Below, piece by piece: positions 9,297 to 17,612 of a DNA stretch of 64,000 nucleotides. Each line of letters opens with the position of its first letter. Within the stretch, counting starts at the first letter, position 1. The stretch is taken from assembly GCF_013266695.1 (NCBI RefSeq), contig NZ_JABRXF010000003.1:186001-250000 (forward strand), in the 5' to 3' direction. Under the pieces are notes generated by a model. It saw only the letters and a program-made list of their open reading frames with translations, searched no databases and had not been told where the DNA came from. Origin of the DNA: Hongsoonwoonella zoysiae (GTDB taxonomy: Bacteria; Pseudomonadota; Alphaproteobacteria; Rhizobiales; Stappiaceae). Made by a program: the position numbers and the translations under genes.

Positions 9297-9494
9297 TCAT
9301 TTCCGCCTGATCCCGTTCCCTCTCCCGTCGAGCATCCCCAGATCGCGTTTCAAGTGATCGGGCGCGCTGCGCGGGTCGATCATCGCCCGCCGCGGTTTGG
9401 CCTTGCCGCTCAATAATCTCCGCAATCGAGAGATCAGGCCGGGCGCCATCGTTTTCTTTTCCGCCAGATCGGACATGCGCGCACACTCATCCAT
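9297..9494 (-). CDS. Small DUF1127-like basic protein
   Basis: A putative 65-residue protein. The C-terminal half has an Arg-rich helix (ISRLRRLLSGKAKPRRAM) followed by SAPDHLKRDLGMLDGRG, which resembles the HLLRDIGL signature near the C terminus of DUF1127 proteins, small Arg-rich proteins common in Rhizobiales and linked elsewhere to phosphate, carbon or stress RNA regulation. The ATG at 9494 has AGG 9 bases upstream; an ATG at 9476 would give a shorter form. It diverges from the LysR gene. The match is by eye over a short segment, so confidence is moderate. Confidence 0.5.
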   Translation of the reverse strand: MDECARMSDLAEKKTMAPGLISRLRRLLSGKAKPRRAMIDPRSAPDHLKRDLGMLDGRGNGIRRK

Positions 9495-9595
9495 CCATGG
9501 ATGCCTTTGTTTGATGTACTGCACCTCATGTGCGCTAATATCTTCTTGTTTTCCAATCGAACGGCAGGCGTCTTGCATAAGGAGATTTTATTTAT

Positions 9596-10492
9596 ATGAC
9601 TTCCTCTCCTCCTCCGCTCGCAGCCCTTCGTGCGTTCGAAGCCGCCGCGCGTCACCAAAGCTTCACCCGCGCGGGCGAGGAGCTGGGCATGACCCAGGCT
9701 GCGGTGAGCTATCAGATCAAGGTGCTTGAGGACCGGCTTGGCGCGCCGTTGTTCTTCCGCCGGCCAAGACAGGTCACGCTGACGGAGACCGGACAAAGGC
9801 TCGCTCCGGAAATTTCAAGGGCTTTCGCGATCCTTGCCGATGCATTCACCGAAGCGCGCGGCATCGTCGAGGGAACGCTCACCATAAGCACCATGCAGAC
9901 ATTCGCCGCGCATTGGCTGGTGCAAAGGCTGGGCGCCTTCCAGTTGCAGAATCCATCTCTTGCCGTGCGCCTTGACCCTTCAGCCGACTTGGTGGATTTT
10001 TCGCGCGACTCGGTGGATGTCGCCATCCGCTCCGGCAATGGCAAATGGCCGGGGCTGAAAGCCCATCTCATCATGAAGGCCGACTTCACGCCAATGCTGA
10101 GTCCTGAACTTGCCGAACGCCACGGCGGGGTGAATTCGCCTGAAGACCTGCTCCGTCTGCCGCTCCTGGACCCGAGCGATCCGTGGTGGCCGAAGTGGTT
10201 TGCCAAGGTCGGCATCAACGCGGAAGAGGAACTTTCGAGGCTTCGCGGCAGCTATTACACGGTCCAGACGCTCGAGGCGGGAGCCGCGATGGCCGGTGCT
10301 GGCGTCGCCATTCTCACCCCTGCGTTCTACAAGGCTGAACTTGCTTCGCGGCGCTTGCTACAACCCTTTGATCTCGTTGCCGAAGACGGGCGCGGCTATT
10401 GGCTCGTCTATCCGGAGAACCGCGGCAATTCGCCGAAGATCCGCGCTTTCCGCGATTGGATCCTTGCCGAGGAAGAGGCTTCAGCCGACTGA
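9596..10492 (+). CDS. LysR-family regulator, GcvA-like
   Basis: A 298-residue LysR-type transcription factor. The N-terminal winged helix (LAALRAFEAAARHQSFTRAG through QAAVSYQIKVLE) and the long linker helix are standard. The effector domain has the GcvA-group features TLTISTMQTFAAHWLVQRL and the AIRSGNGKWPGL segment. The start is well supported by AAGGAG upstream. It stands alone, divergent from the small DUF1127-like gene and upstream of egtB by 264 bp, so its target could be either side or its own promoter. The effector is unknown. Confidence 0.85.
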   Translation: MTSSPPPLAALRAFEAAARHQSFTRAGEELGMTQAAVSYQIKVLEDRLGAPLFFRRPRQVTLTETGQRLAPEISRAFAILADAFTEARGIVEGTLTISTMQTFAAHWLVQRLGAFQLQNPSLAVRLDPSADLVDFSRDSVDVAIRSGNGKWPGLKAHLIMKADFTPMLSPELAERHGGVNSPEDLLRLPLLDPSDPWWPKWFAKVGINAEEELSRLRGSYYTVQTLEAGAAMAGAGVAILTPAFYKAELASRRLLQPFDLVAEDGRGYWLVYPENRGNSPKIRAFRDWILAEEEASAD

Positions 10493-10756
10493 ACTTCCCG
10501 GCCCAAGCCCAGCATCAGCCTCCGGAAATAACGCATAGTTCAACTATTGTTGACCCGACGTTGTTTCGCTTTCCGACCGTCACATTTGACGTCTATGAAG
10601 TGTCGAGACGCATGCCTGCCGGCCAGTGAAGGGCCGGGCGGGAATGGTGTGTTGCGAGAGCGAATATCGGTTCCCAGCGCCCCTGCGTCTCCGGCAAGGC
10701 GGTGCGTTAAGCCGGAACGCTTTCCGAAACGGACGACGAGACGGGAGCGAAAATCA

Positions 10757-12043
10757 ATGGCAAGCCCCACCGCGATCAAGGCTGATGCCGCCGTGCAGGA
10801 ATTCCCTGCCGAGCGGCTTTTCGAAACGCGCAAACAGAGCCTTAGGCTCACCGAGAACCTGTCGGACGCGGATCAGACCGTCCAGTCCATGGACGACGCA
10901 AGCCCCGCGAAGTGGCACCTTGCGCACACGACATGGTTTTTCGAGGCCTTCATCCTGCGCGACCACGCCCCCGGATATCGGCCTTTTTCCGAAGATTTCT
11001 TCTACCTCTTCAACTCCTATTACGAGAACGAAGGCGAGCGTCACCCGCGCCCTTTCCGGGGAATGGTCACCCGGCCGAGCGCTGCCGAAGTGCGTGACTA
11101 CCGGGCCCATGTCGACGAAGCTCTGGAAAAGCTCGTCTCCACCGCTGACGACGATCTGACGGCAAGGCTCGCACCGCTCGTGGAACTTGGCATTCACCAC
11201 GAACAGCAGCACCAGGAACTGCTGCTGACGGATATCCTGCATCTCTTCGCCCAGAACCCGCTTTATCCCTCCTATTCGGTGACCGAGCGCAAGATCGCAC
11301 CGCATGAGGCGACCGGCGACACCTGGTCGTCCTTCGACGGTGGCATTCGCCGCATCGGCCATGAAGGTGCAGGCTTCTTCTACGACAACGAAGGCCCGGC
11401 GCATGATGCGCTGATCCGCCCGTTCCGTCTTGCCGACAGGCTGGTGACGAACCGCGAGTGGCTGGAGTTCATGGCCGACGGTGCTTATTCCATCGCCACC
11501 CTGTGGCTTTCCGACGGTTGGGCGACGATCAACCGCGAAGGCTGGCGCGCGCCGCTGTACTGGCGCGAACGAAAGGACGGATGGCATCAGATGTCGCTTT
11601 ACGGCCTGCGCCCGGTAGACCCGGATGCTCCGGTCTGCCACATCAGCTACTACGAGGCGGAGGCATTCGCCCGCTGGGCCTGCAAGCGCCTGCCGACGGA
11701 AGCCGAATGGGAAGTCGCCGCCGAAGGCTTGAACCCGCGCGGCAACACGGTCGGCACGGGTGCGTTGCGCGCATTGCCGGCGGGCCATCCGCTTGGCGGC
11801 GAGCGCCAGATGTTCGGCGACGTTTGGGAGTGGACGGCGTCTTCCTACAGCCCCTACCCCGGCTTCAAGCCGGCGGAAGGTGCGGTCGGCGAATACAACG
11901 GTAAATTCATGATCAACCAGATGGTGCTGCGCGGCGGCTCCTGCGCGACGGCGGAAGGCCACATCCGCGCGACATATCGAAACTTCTTCTACCCCCATCA
12001 CCGCTGGCAGTTCATGGGCCTGCGGCTTGCGGAGGATGCGTAG
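10757..12043 (+). CDS. egtB: Ergothioneine biosynthesis sulfoxide synthase EgtB
   Basis: Non-heme iron enzyme that joins hercynine (trimethylhistidine) to a thiol donor (cysteine or gamma-glutamylcysteine) with oxygen to give the sulfoxide precursor of ergothioneine. The 428-residue protein has an N-terminal DinB-like domain with a first histidine in KWHLAHTTWFFE (54/57) and the iron motif HxxxHxE in HEQQHQE (148-154), then a C-terminal FGE-sulfatase-like domain (RLPTEAEWEVAAEG, GDVWEWTASSY, VLRGGSC). The start at 10757 follows GGGAG; the upstream extension is not family-like. It forms an operon with egtD 3 bp downstream. A gamma-glutamylcysteine-forming egtA, the amidase egtC and the lyase egtE are not present here. 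Confidence 0.93.
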   Translation: MASPTAIKADAAVQEFPAERLFETRKQSLRLTENLSDADQTVQSMDDASPAKWHLAHTTWFFEAFILRDHAPGYRPFSEDFFYLFNSYYENEGERHPRPFRGMVTRPSAAEVRDYRAHVDEALEKLVSTADDDLTARLAPLVELGIHHEQQHQELLLTDILHLFAQNPLYPSYSVTERKIAPHEATGDTWSSFDGGIRRIGHEGAGFFYDNEGPAHDALIRPFRLADRLVTNREWLEFMADGAYSIATLWLSDGWATINREGWRAPLYWRERKDGWHQMSLYGLRPVDPDAPVCHISYYEAEAFARWACKRLPTEAEWEVAAEGLNPRGNTVGTGALRALPAGHPLGGERQMFGDVWEWTASSYSPYPGFKPAEGAVGEYNGKFMINQMVLRGGSCATAEGHIRATYRNFFYPHHRWQFMGLRLAEDA

Positions 12044-12046
12044 CCC

Positions 12047-13030
12047 ATGTCCGTCGTCATGCTGAAAGACCGCGCGGAAGCTTTTGAGTCCATCGATGGC
12101 CTGCAGGAGGGCGGTTTTCGCGACGCCGTCCTGCGCGGCCTCGCCCTGCCGCAAAAGATGATCCCGAGCCGCTTCTTCTACGACGAGCGCGGCTCGGAGC
12201 TTTTCGAGGAAATCACCCGACTGGAAGTCTATTATCCGACCCGCTCGGAAATGGAGATCTTCGACAGGCACGGCGCTGATATGGGCGCCTATTTGCCCGA
12301 AGCGCGTGCCCTTGTCGAATTCGGATCGGGCTCGAGCCTCAAGATCCGGGCGATGCTCAAGGCGATGCCGCAATTGACGCACTACGCGCCGATCGACATT
12401 TCAGGCGAAATTCTGACCCGGGAGGCCGAAGCCCTTTCCGCCGATTTTCGCGGCCTCAAGGTCGTGCCGATCCACGCCGACTTCATGAGCCCGGTCGAAC
12501 TGCCTCAGGAACTGAAGGATATCGGCAAGCTGGCCTTCTTCCCGGGCTCGACCATCGGCAATCTTGAACCTTACGAGGCGCTTGAATTCCTCACCCGCGT
12601 GCGCGAAACGGTCGGCACGGGCGGACACCTGCTGATCGGCGTCGACCGAAAGAAGGACACGGAAACGCTGGTCCGCGCCTATGACGACCCACAAGGCGTT
12701 ACGGCGGCTTTCAACCTCAATCTGCTGACGCGCGCAAACCGCGAGCTCGATGCGAATTTCGATCTCCCCAGCTTCATCCATGAGGCGCGCTACAATGCGG
12801 ATCGCGGGCGCATCGAGATGCATCTGAAAAGCCTGAAGGACCAGGCGGTTTCAATCGGCGACTGTCATTTCGAATTTACCGAGAACGAGACGATCCACAC
12901 GGAAAACTCGTACAAATACACGCCCGAGGAATTCCGCCTGCTGGCAAGGGCAGCGCGCTTCGAGCCGCTCGCCACATGGACCGACACCAACGAGCGGTTC
13001 GGCGTCTATCTCCTTCGAAGCGAAGGATAG
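12047..13030 (+). CDS. egtD: L-histidine N-alpha-methyltransferase EgtD
   Basis: SAM-dependent enzyme that trimethylates the alpha-amino group of histidine to hercynine, the first committed step of ergothioneine synthesis. The 327 residues fit the family. Visible motifs are the SAM-binding LVEFGSGSSLKIR, YAPIDIS, FFPGSTIGNLEP and LIGVDRKKD, with the substrate region FNLNLLTRANRELDANFDL and a conserved Glu/Ser pattern (IHTENSYKY) near the end. The gene starts 3 bases after the egtB stop, so the two are translationally coupled and supply consecutive steps. The product is a low-molecular-weight antioxidant thiol. Confidence 0.95.
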   Translation: MSVVMLKDRAEAFESIDGLQEGGFRDAVLRGLALPQKMIPSRFFYDERGSELFEEITRLEVYYPTRSEMEIFDRHGADMGAYLPEARALVEFGSGSSLKIRAMLKAMPQLTHYAPIDISGEILTREAEALSADFRGLKVVPIHADFMSPVELPQELKDIGKLAFFPGSTIGNLEPYEALEFLTRVRETVGTGGHLLIGVDRKKDTETLVRAYDDPQGVTAAFNLNLLTRANRELDANFDLPSFIHEARYNADRGRIEMHLKSLKDQAVSIGDCHFEFTENETIHTENSYKYTPEEFRLLARAARFEPLATWTDTNERFGVYLLRSEG

Positions 13031-13039
13031 GAATATTGG

Positions 13040-13076
13040 CCCCGCTACTTGCCGCCAGCCGCGAGAGCGGGGTTTT
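13040..13076 (+). terminator. Probable terminator of the egtBD operon
   Basis: CCCCGC and GCGGGG form the base of a stem and are followed by TTTT at 13073-13076. The structure begins 10 bases after the egtD stop and lies inside the 3' end of the convergent PilZ gene. The loop is long (21 bases), so the call is tentative. Confidence 0.45.
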
Positions 13077-13404
13077 CGTCTTCGAGAATACGCTTTACCT
13101 TCAACATTTCCTGCGGCGAATAGACAAAGCGCCAGCCTGACAGCTTGCCGTCGATCCAGCGGCGCTCCGCGCGCAACAACAGGCCATATTCAACGATATT
13201 AAGCTTCACGCTAAGCGAGATCGCCGGCAGGTCGTCGCAATGGATGCAACAGCCTGATACGCTGATGTTGACCATCCGCCCCTCGACGGGGCCCCGCATT
13301 GTCAGAATGATGACCCTTGCATCGCAAGGCACGCGCAACGCTTTCCTGCGTTCACGGCCGGCGTACTGACCCTTCAGGCTCGTTCGTATCCGGGTTATCG
13401 TCAA
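13045..13404 (-). CDS. PilZ-domain protein (c-di-GMP binding)
   Basis: A 119-residue single-domain PilZ protein. The c-di-GMP motifs are visible: RxxxR within ERRKALRVP and the [D/N]xSxxG motif as NISVSG, followed by the barrel strands ending in GWRFVY. Such proteins change motility, cellulose or other exopolysaccharide output through partner contacts when the second messenger rises. The only workable start is a TTG at 13404 with a moderate GGCGGG upstream. It converges on egtD. No partner enzyme lies next to it, so its target is unknown. Confidence 0.8.
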   Translation of the reverse strand: MTITRIRTSLKGQYAGRERRKALRVPCDARVIILTMRGPVEGRMVNISVSGCCIHCDDLPAISLSVKLNIVEYGLLLRAERRWIDGKLSGWRFVYSPQEMLKVKRILEDENPALAAGGK

Positions 13405-13683
13405 ATTCCCGCCCTGAGATGCTTTTTGTCGCAGCGCACCGAAGGCAAATCACGAGTGACGGCCTCCGAATCTCAGGTATTAAAATATATTCCATTACGT
13501 GAATCTAGCGCTTATCTATTTTCACCTATGTATTTATTATTCCAAATTAATTTATTAATTTCGGATTATCGAATCTTATATAAGATATATTATTTTCTGC
13601 TACCGCCTCATCAGCACCTTTTAAGTGTATCTTTCAAAAAAACACCAAGCCAATGCCTGCACATTAGTCTTTTATTTTCAACA

Positions 13684-15147
13684 TCATACTCCACCCGACG
13701 GTAGGACCACCCGCGCCTTTAGCCCCCTCTCCTCGCCGTTTTCCAGTTCAAGCGTGCCGCCATGCGCGTGAACGATCGAGCGTGCGATCGACAGCCCGAG
13801 CCCGATGCCGCCGGTCTCCTCGCTGCGCGATTCCTCCAGTCTGACAAAGGGCTCGAACACGTCCTTCAGCTTGTCGGCCGGAATTCCGGGGCCTTCGTCG
13901 GAAATTACGATGACAGCCGCTTGATCGCCCGCGGACAGCGAAATCCGCGCCTTCCCGCCGTAGCGCACGGCGTTGTCGACAAGGTTGCGAAGGGCGCGTC
14001 TCAGGCTATCCGGGCGACAAGTCAGCACGACACGACCGGCCGGCGGATCGAACGCCACATCCGCGCCCATGTCCCGGTAGTCCTCAGCCATCGCGTCGAG
14101 ATATTCACCGAGATCCACCTTCGCGGGCGGTTCGCTGGCGGCTTCGTCACGGGCGAAAGCGAGGGTGGCCTCCGTCATCCGCTGCATCTCGTCGAGCGTG
14201 GCGACGATGCGCTCGCGGTTCTCTTCGTCCTCGATGAATTCCGCGCGGATCCTGAGCGAGGTGATCGGCGTCCTGAGATCGTGACTGATCGCCGCCAGCA
14301 TCTTTGTCCGGTCCTTCACGAAGCGCGTCAGGCGTTCCTGCATGACGTTGAAGGCCGCCACCGTGCCCCTGACTTCGGACGGACCGGTTTCCGGCAGGCG
14401 CTCCACGTCCTCGCCGCGCCCCAGCCGGTCAGCCGCGCCCGCGAGGTCGCGCAGCGGACGCGTGAGCCTGCGCACGGTGAGCGCCACCGCGAAAACGATC
14501 GCCAGCGCCATGACGCCGATAGATGCCAGGACCGGCAGGAACGAGCGGCGCGGCAGCCTGAACCCGCCGGCAAGGTTCAGCCATTGCCCACCAGCCAATT
14601 CGACCGACGCATTGAGGCTCAGCGCCCCCCGCCAGTGGCGTTCCCCGGAAAACCAGCGCCGGCGCGCACGATCCGGCTCGCCACGTTCCACAGGCCCTTC
14701 GACGCGCGCATCATCGTGCTTTTCGTCATCTTCTTGCCGTTCGAACCGGTCATCGTCGCGACCTCGCGGCGGGCCCGACATCCTTACATGGGACACATTG
14801 GCGAATATCCGCCGGCCTTCGCCAAGCTCATCATGCATATAGCCCAGCAATTGCCGGTCGGCCCAGCCTTTGCCGCTTTCCCTGACCGCCGGAACATCCG
14901 ATATCCAGTAGCGAAGGAACGGGCTGGAAACGGTTGCCGTGATCCTGTCATGAAGATCGATCGGGGTTACTTCCAGCAGCTCGACCAGCGAAGCCGTACG
15001 CTGGGCGGAACCGACGCGCGCCTGGGCGACGAGAGCGCCGTGTCGTTCGCCTGCGAAAATCCACAGGCTCACGAACTGCGAGACGACGAGAGCTGCCAAC
15101 AGGAGTGCGATCAGCTGGCCGCCGAGGCTTTTCGGCCAGAACTTCAT
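13684..15147 (-). CDS. Sensor histidine kinase, EnvZ-like, with acidic periplasmic loop
   Basis: A 487-residue membrane kinase. TM1 is about residues 11-32 and TM2 about 203-225, enclosing a periplasmic sensor of about 170 residues. A HAMP domain follows, then the H-box AAISHDLRTPITSLR with phosphoacceptor His289, the N-box NLVDNAVRYG and the G-box DEGPGIP and GIGLGLSIA. The sensor loop holds an unusual charged cluster at about 128-162 (GRDDDRFERQEDDEKHDD and on), which could bind divalent cations or cationic peptides. Its start overlaps the response-regulator stop (ATGA), so the pair is translationally coupled. The neighbouring EF-hand gene suggests calcium as a stimulus, which is inference. 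Confidence 0.9.
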   Translation of the reverse strand: MKFWPKSLGGQLIALLLAALVVSQFVSLWIFAGERHGALVAQARVGSAQRTASLVELLEVTPIDLHDRITATVSSPFLRYWISDVPAVRESGKGWADRQLLGYMHDELGEGRRIFANVSHVRMSGPPRGRDDDRFERQEDDEKHDDARVEGPVERGEPDRARRRWFSGERHWRGALSLNASVELAGGQWLNLAGGFRLPRRSFLPVLASIGVMALAIVFAVALTVRRLTRPLRDLAGAADRLGRGEDVERLPETGPSEVRGTVAAFNVMQERLTRFVKDRTKMLAAISHDLRTPITSLRIRAEFIEDEENRERIVATLDEMQRMTEATLAFARDEAASEPPAKVDLGEYLDAMAEDYRDMGADVAFDPPAGRVVLTCRPDSLRRALRNLVDNAVRYGGKARISLSAGDQAAVIVISDEGPGIPADKLKDVFEPFVRLEESRSEETGGIGLGLSIARSIVHAHGGTLELENGEERGLKARVVLPSGGV

Positions 15148-15872
15148 TGGCCCGCTTCCCTGACCTCTGCCGTGAAGGTATAGCCTCCGCCCCAAACGGT
15201 CTTGATCAGTTCGGGCGATTTCGGATCGCGCTCGATCTTGCGACGCAGGCGGCTGACCTGATTGTCGATCGACCTGTCGAAGATGTTTGGCGTACGCCCC
15301 GATGTGAGGTCGAGCAGCTGATCGCGCGAAAGCACCATTTGCGGGCGTTTGAGAAGGGCGACAAGGAGTTGATATTCGCCCGTCGACAAGGCAACGGAAA
15401 CGCCATCTTCTCCGATGAGCTGGCGCCTTGACACGTCGAGCGTCCATCTGTCGAAGGCAAGCTTTCCAGCTTCGACCGGGTCCCGCTCCTTCGGCACGTG
15501 CGATGTACGCCGCAGCACGGCGCGGATACGGGCCAGAAGCTCACGCGGGTTGAACGGCTTGGTGACATAATCGTCAGCGCCGATTTCAAGCCCGACGACC
15601 CTGTCCGTGTCCTCCGCCATCGCCGTCAAGAGGATAACCGGTGTCGAACTTGCCTCCACCAGGTGCCGGCAGAGCGACAGCCCGTCCTCGCCCGGCATCA
15701 TGATGTCGAGCACGACAAGGTCTATCACCGCCGCCTTCAGGACCTTGCGCGCCTGCGCAGCACTTTCCGCCGCCGTTGCCCGCATGCCGTTCTTGACGAG
15801 ATAACGCGCCAGCGTTTCGCGAATGTCCCTGTGGTCGTCCACGACGAGGATATGCGGGTTCGGATCGCTCAT
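15144..15872 (-). CDS. OmpR-family response regulator
   Basis: A 242-residue two-domain regulator. The receiver has the acidic pocket VVDD (11-13), the phosphoacceptor Asp56 in VLDIMMPGEDG and the conserved lysine in DDYVTKPFNP. The C-terminal winged helix of the OmpR/PhoB type contains LLDLTSGRTPNIFDRSIDNQVSRLRRKIE and the hairpin TVWGGGYTF. It is the first gene of the pair with the kinase and is divergent from the EF-hand gene. A 10-bp-period direct repeat (15951-15967) in the shared promoter region is a good candidate binding site. Confidence 0.92.
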   Translation of the reverse strand: MSDPNPHILVVDDHRDIRETLARYLVKNGMRATAAESAAQARKVLKAAVIDLVVLDIMMPGEDGLSLCRHLVEASSTPVILLTAMAEDTDRVVGLEIGADDYVTKPFNPRELLARIRAVLRRTSHVPKERDPVEAGKLAFDRWTLDVSRRQLIGEDGVSVALSTGEYQLLVALLKRPQMVLSRDQLLDLTSGRTPNIFDRSIDNQVSRLRRKIERDPKSPELIKTVWGGGYTFTAEVREAGQ

Positions 15873-15950
15873 TTGCGCCGGTTTGACTTCGGTTTCGTTT
15901 TATCCATTTGAGAGAAGTAATCGGACTCGGAGCCCTGATGGAAGGTAATT

Positions 15951-15967
15951 TGTATCAGGATGTATCA
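15951..15967. promoter_or_regulatory. Direct-repeat site for an OmpR-type regulator
   Basis: Two identical TGTATCA heptamers start exactly 10 bp apart (15951 and 15961), placing them on the same helix face, as OmpR/PhoB-type dimers require. The site lies in the 209-bp divergent region between the response regulator and the EF-hand gene, 79 bp from one start and 115 bp from the other. Function is inferred from spacing and position. Confidence 0.55.
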
Positions 15968-16081
15968 AGACCGCTTTTCAGCATGCTTTGCGACACAATC
16001 GCGCCCCTGAGGGCGAAGTTCTGCGACAAACGACACCTATCTCCAGTGTGGTGAGTTTGAAATACGCTCAGGAGAATTACG

Positions 16082-17062
16082 ATGAAACGTTTCAAGACAT
16101 TGTCGATCGCTCTTCTTACGACTGCCATGGTCGGCGCGGTTGCACTGCCCGCCGTCGCCGACCGGGGCGAAGGCCGGGGCTGGCGAGGCGACGGCCACCA
16201 CGGCTGGCACCATCGCGGCGAGGGCCGCGGCGGGTGGCATCACGGCGGCCGGCATGGCGCGCGCTTCGGCGGGATGGAGCATGCCATGATGTTCATGGAA
16301 CGCTTCGATACGAACTCGGACGGCAAGGTCACGCAGGAGGAAATCGATGCGGTCGTCACCGAGCGTTACGCCGTGGCCGATGGCAACGGCGACGGAGGCG
16401 TCGACCTGGATGAATTCAAGGCCGCCTACGCCGGGGAGTTCGCGCTGCGCAAGGTGCGCGCATTCCAGCGACTCGACCGAGATGGCGACGGAAACGTAAC
16501 CGAAGCAGAATTCAACCGCAGCGTCGAACGCCGTTTCAGCCGTCTCGACCGCAATGATGACGACGTCCTCGAAAGGCGTCGCCGCCACGGCGCAGACGGA
16601 GAGCGAGGTGAACGGCGCGGGCGGCGCGGCGGCATGCACCTTGGCATGTTCGAGGAACTGGATACCGACGGCGATGGCACCATTTCGCGCGAGGAGTTCA
16701 CCGCCGAAACCGCCGAGCGGTTTTCTTCAGCCGACAAGGACAACAACGGCTCCATTACTCTGGAGGAATTCGAAACCGTCTGGCTTGACCGTGCCGACAG
16801 GCGAATGGTGCGCGCCTTCCAGCACTTCGACCGCGATGGCGACCTCAAAATAAGCAAGGAGGAGGCCGGCCGTGTCTTCGGCTCCCTCGTCGCCCGGATG
16901 GACAGAAACGGCGACGGCGCGCTTTCCATCGCGGATCGGCCTCACGGCGGCGGGGGCGGACACCACCGCTGGGGCCGCGGTCAAGGCTACGGGCACCACT
17001 GGATGATGGACCGGAATGGCGACGATGCTCCCGGTGAAGAATCGGATGGCGACGACAACTAA
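16082..17062 (+). CDS. Secreted multi-EF-hand calcium-binding protein
   Basis: A 326-residue exported protein. A Sec signal (about residues 1-26, ending LPAVA-DRG) is followed by a His/Gly-rich stretch (WRGDGHHGWHHRGEGRGGWHH) that could bind metal. Then come about seven to eight EF-hand loops, including DTNSDGKVTQEE, DGNGDGGVDLDE, DRDGDGNVTEAE, DTDGDGTISREE, DKDNNGSITLEE, DRDGDLKISKEE and DRNGDGALSIAD. One loop (DRNDDDVLERRRRH) looks degenerate. The tail is again His/Gly rich. AGGAG precedes the ATG. It is transcribed away from a two-component system and probably controlled by it. It likely acts as a periplasmic or extracellular calcium buffer or sensor. Confidence 0.85.
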   Translation: MKRFKTLSIALLTTAMVGAVALPAVADRGEGRGWRGDGHHGWHHRGEGRGGWHHGGRHGARFGGMEHAMMFMERFDTNSDGKVTQEEIDAVVTERYAVADGNGDGGVDLDEFKAAYAGEFALRKVRAFQRLDRDGDGNVTEAEFNRSVERRFSRLDRNDDDVLERRRRHGADGERGERRGRRGGMHLGMFEELDTDGDGTISREEFTAETAERFSSADKDNNGSITLEEFETVWLDRADRRMVRAFQHFDRDGDLKISKEEAGRVFGSLVARMDRNGDGALSIADRPHGGGGGHHRWGRGQGYGHHWMMDRNGDDAPGEESDGDDN

Positions 17063-17088
17063 ACCAGGCTTACGCGCTCAACGAGGAC

Positions 17089-17110
17089 GGGCGGCGGAAA
17101 ACTGCCGCCC
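17089..17110 (+). terminator. Hairpin downstream of the EF-hand gene
   Basis: A 7-bp GC stem (GGGCGGC, 8-base loop, GCCGCCC) starts 27 bases after the stop codon. No T run follows, so this is a weak terminator candidate. Confidence 0.35.
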
Positions 17111-17612
17111 ACCCGCGTTCCAGCATCATCGAAAAGCCCGAAATCGCCATTGATTCATCTTTGAAATCATCAGAGCCGAAAAAAATTTCGCAAACCTCAA
17201 ATTTCCTCTTGATCATGAAGCCAATATACGCCATCTCCGTCTTGCCCAAATTCGCACGTGCCCGTGGTCGTCCATGAATTGAGTGGCAGCCGCTTGGTCC
17301 AACCCGGAAACGGTTCCGGCAAGGCGGCAAAACCGGACGGCTTAAAGCAACGACGTAAGAGGGCTTTTTTGGTCTCTGCCGGGGTCTCCAACCTCCGGGG
17401 TTACTGAAGAGGCACTTGTTACATCCTTGCCGGCCGTGCGGTTCGGGGCTCTCCGATCCAAGCCAAGGCATCACACGCGGGAAGCGATTCCGGCGATAGC
17501 CGTTTTGCGCACCCGTTCGCGTTGACGCGATATGAGCCGCCGTCTCCACAGCGGGGGAGGTCTCGTATCCGTTTGCGCGCCCTGCGACGTGAACTTGAAC
17601 GGGAGCAACCCG
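17111..17612. other. Long leader region of the polyamine operon
   Basis: About 500 bases between the EF-hand gene and the decarboxylase start contain no convincing CDS. The left part (17150-17230) is AT-rich and may hold the promoter. The middle (about 17270-17460) is structured and is annotated separately as a probable leader RNA. The short ORFs here lack ribosome sites and family similarity. Confidence 0.55.
17270..17460 (+). ncRNA. Probable speF-type leader RNA upstream of ornithine decarboxylase
   Basis: A conserved cis-acting RNA (speF motif, Rfam RF00518) is known upstream of alphaproteobacterial COG0019 ornithine decarboxylase genes, the family of the gene at 17613. This region has the right place and looks like structured RNA: a perfect hairpin CCGGAA-ACGG-TTCCGG (17304-17319), a T6 run at about 17365, and a repeated CCGGGGT block around AACCTCC at 17378-17402 that could pair. 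The motif was not computed against a covariance model, so boundaries are approximate and identity is inferred from context. Confidence 0.55.

Noticed and set aside
8896-9357. 153-codon plus-strand ORF upstream of the LysR gene
   Set aside because: It runs through two strong hairpins, is Arg/Pro/Ser-rich and has no family match.
10754-12382. 542-codon minus-strand ORF opposite egtB and egtD
   Set aside because: It is fully antisense to the strongly identified egtBD genes and shows no recognisable domain.
13426-13704. 92-codon ORF in the AT-rich gap before the histidine kinase gene
   Set aside because: The AT-rich composition alone opens the frame; its Phe/Leu/Tyr-rich translation lacks a good start and it overlaps the kinase 3' end.
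17197-17391. 64-codon minus-strand ORF in the polyamine leader
   Set aside because: No ribosome site or similarity; the region is better explained as a structured leader RNA.
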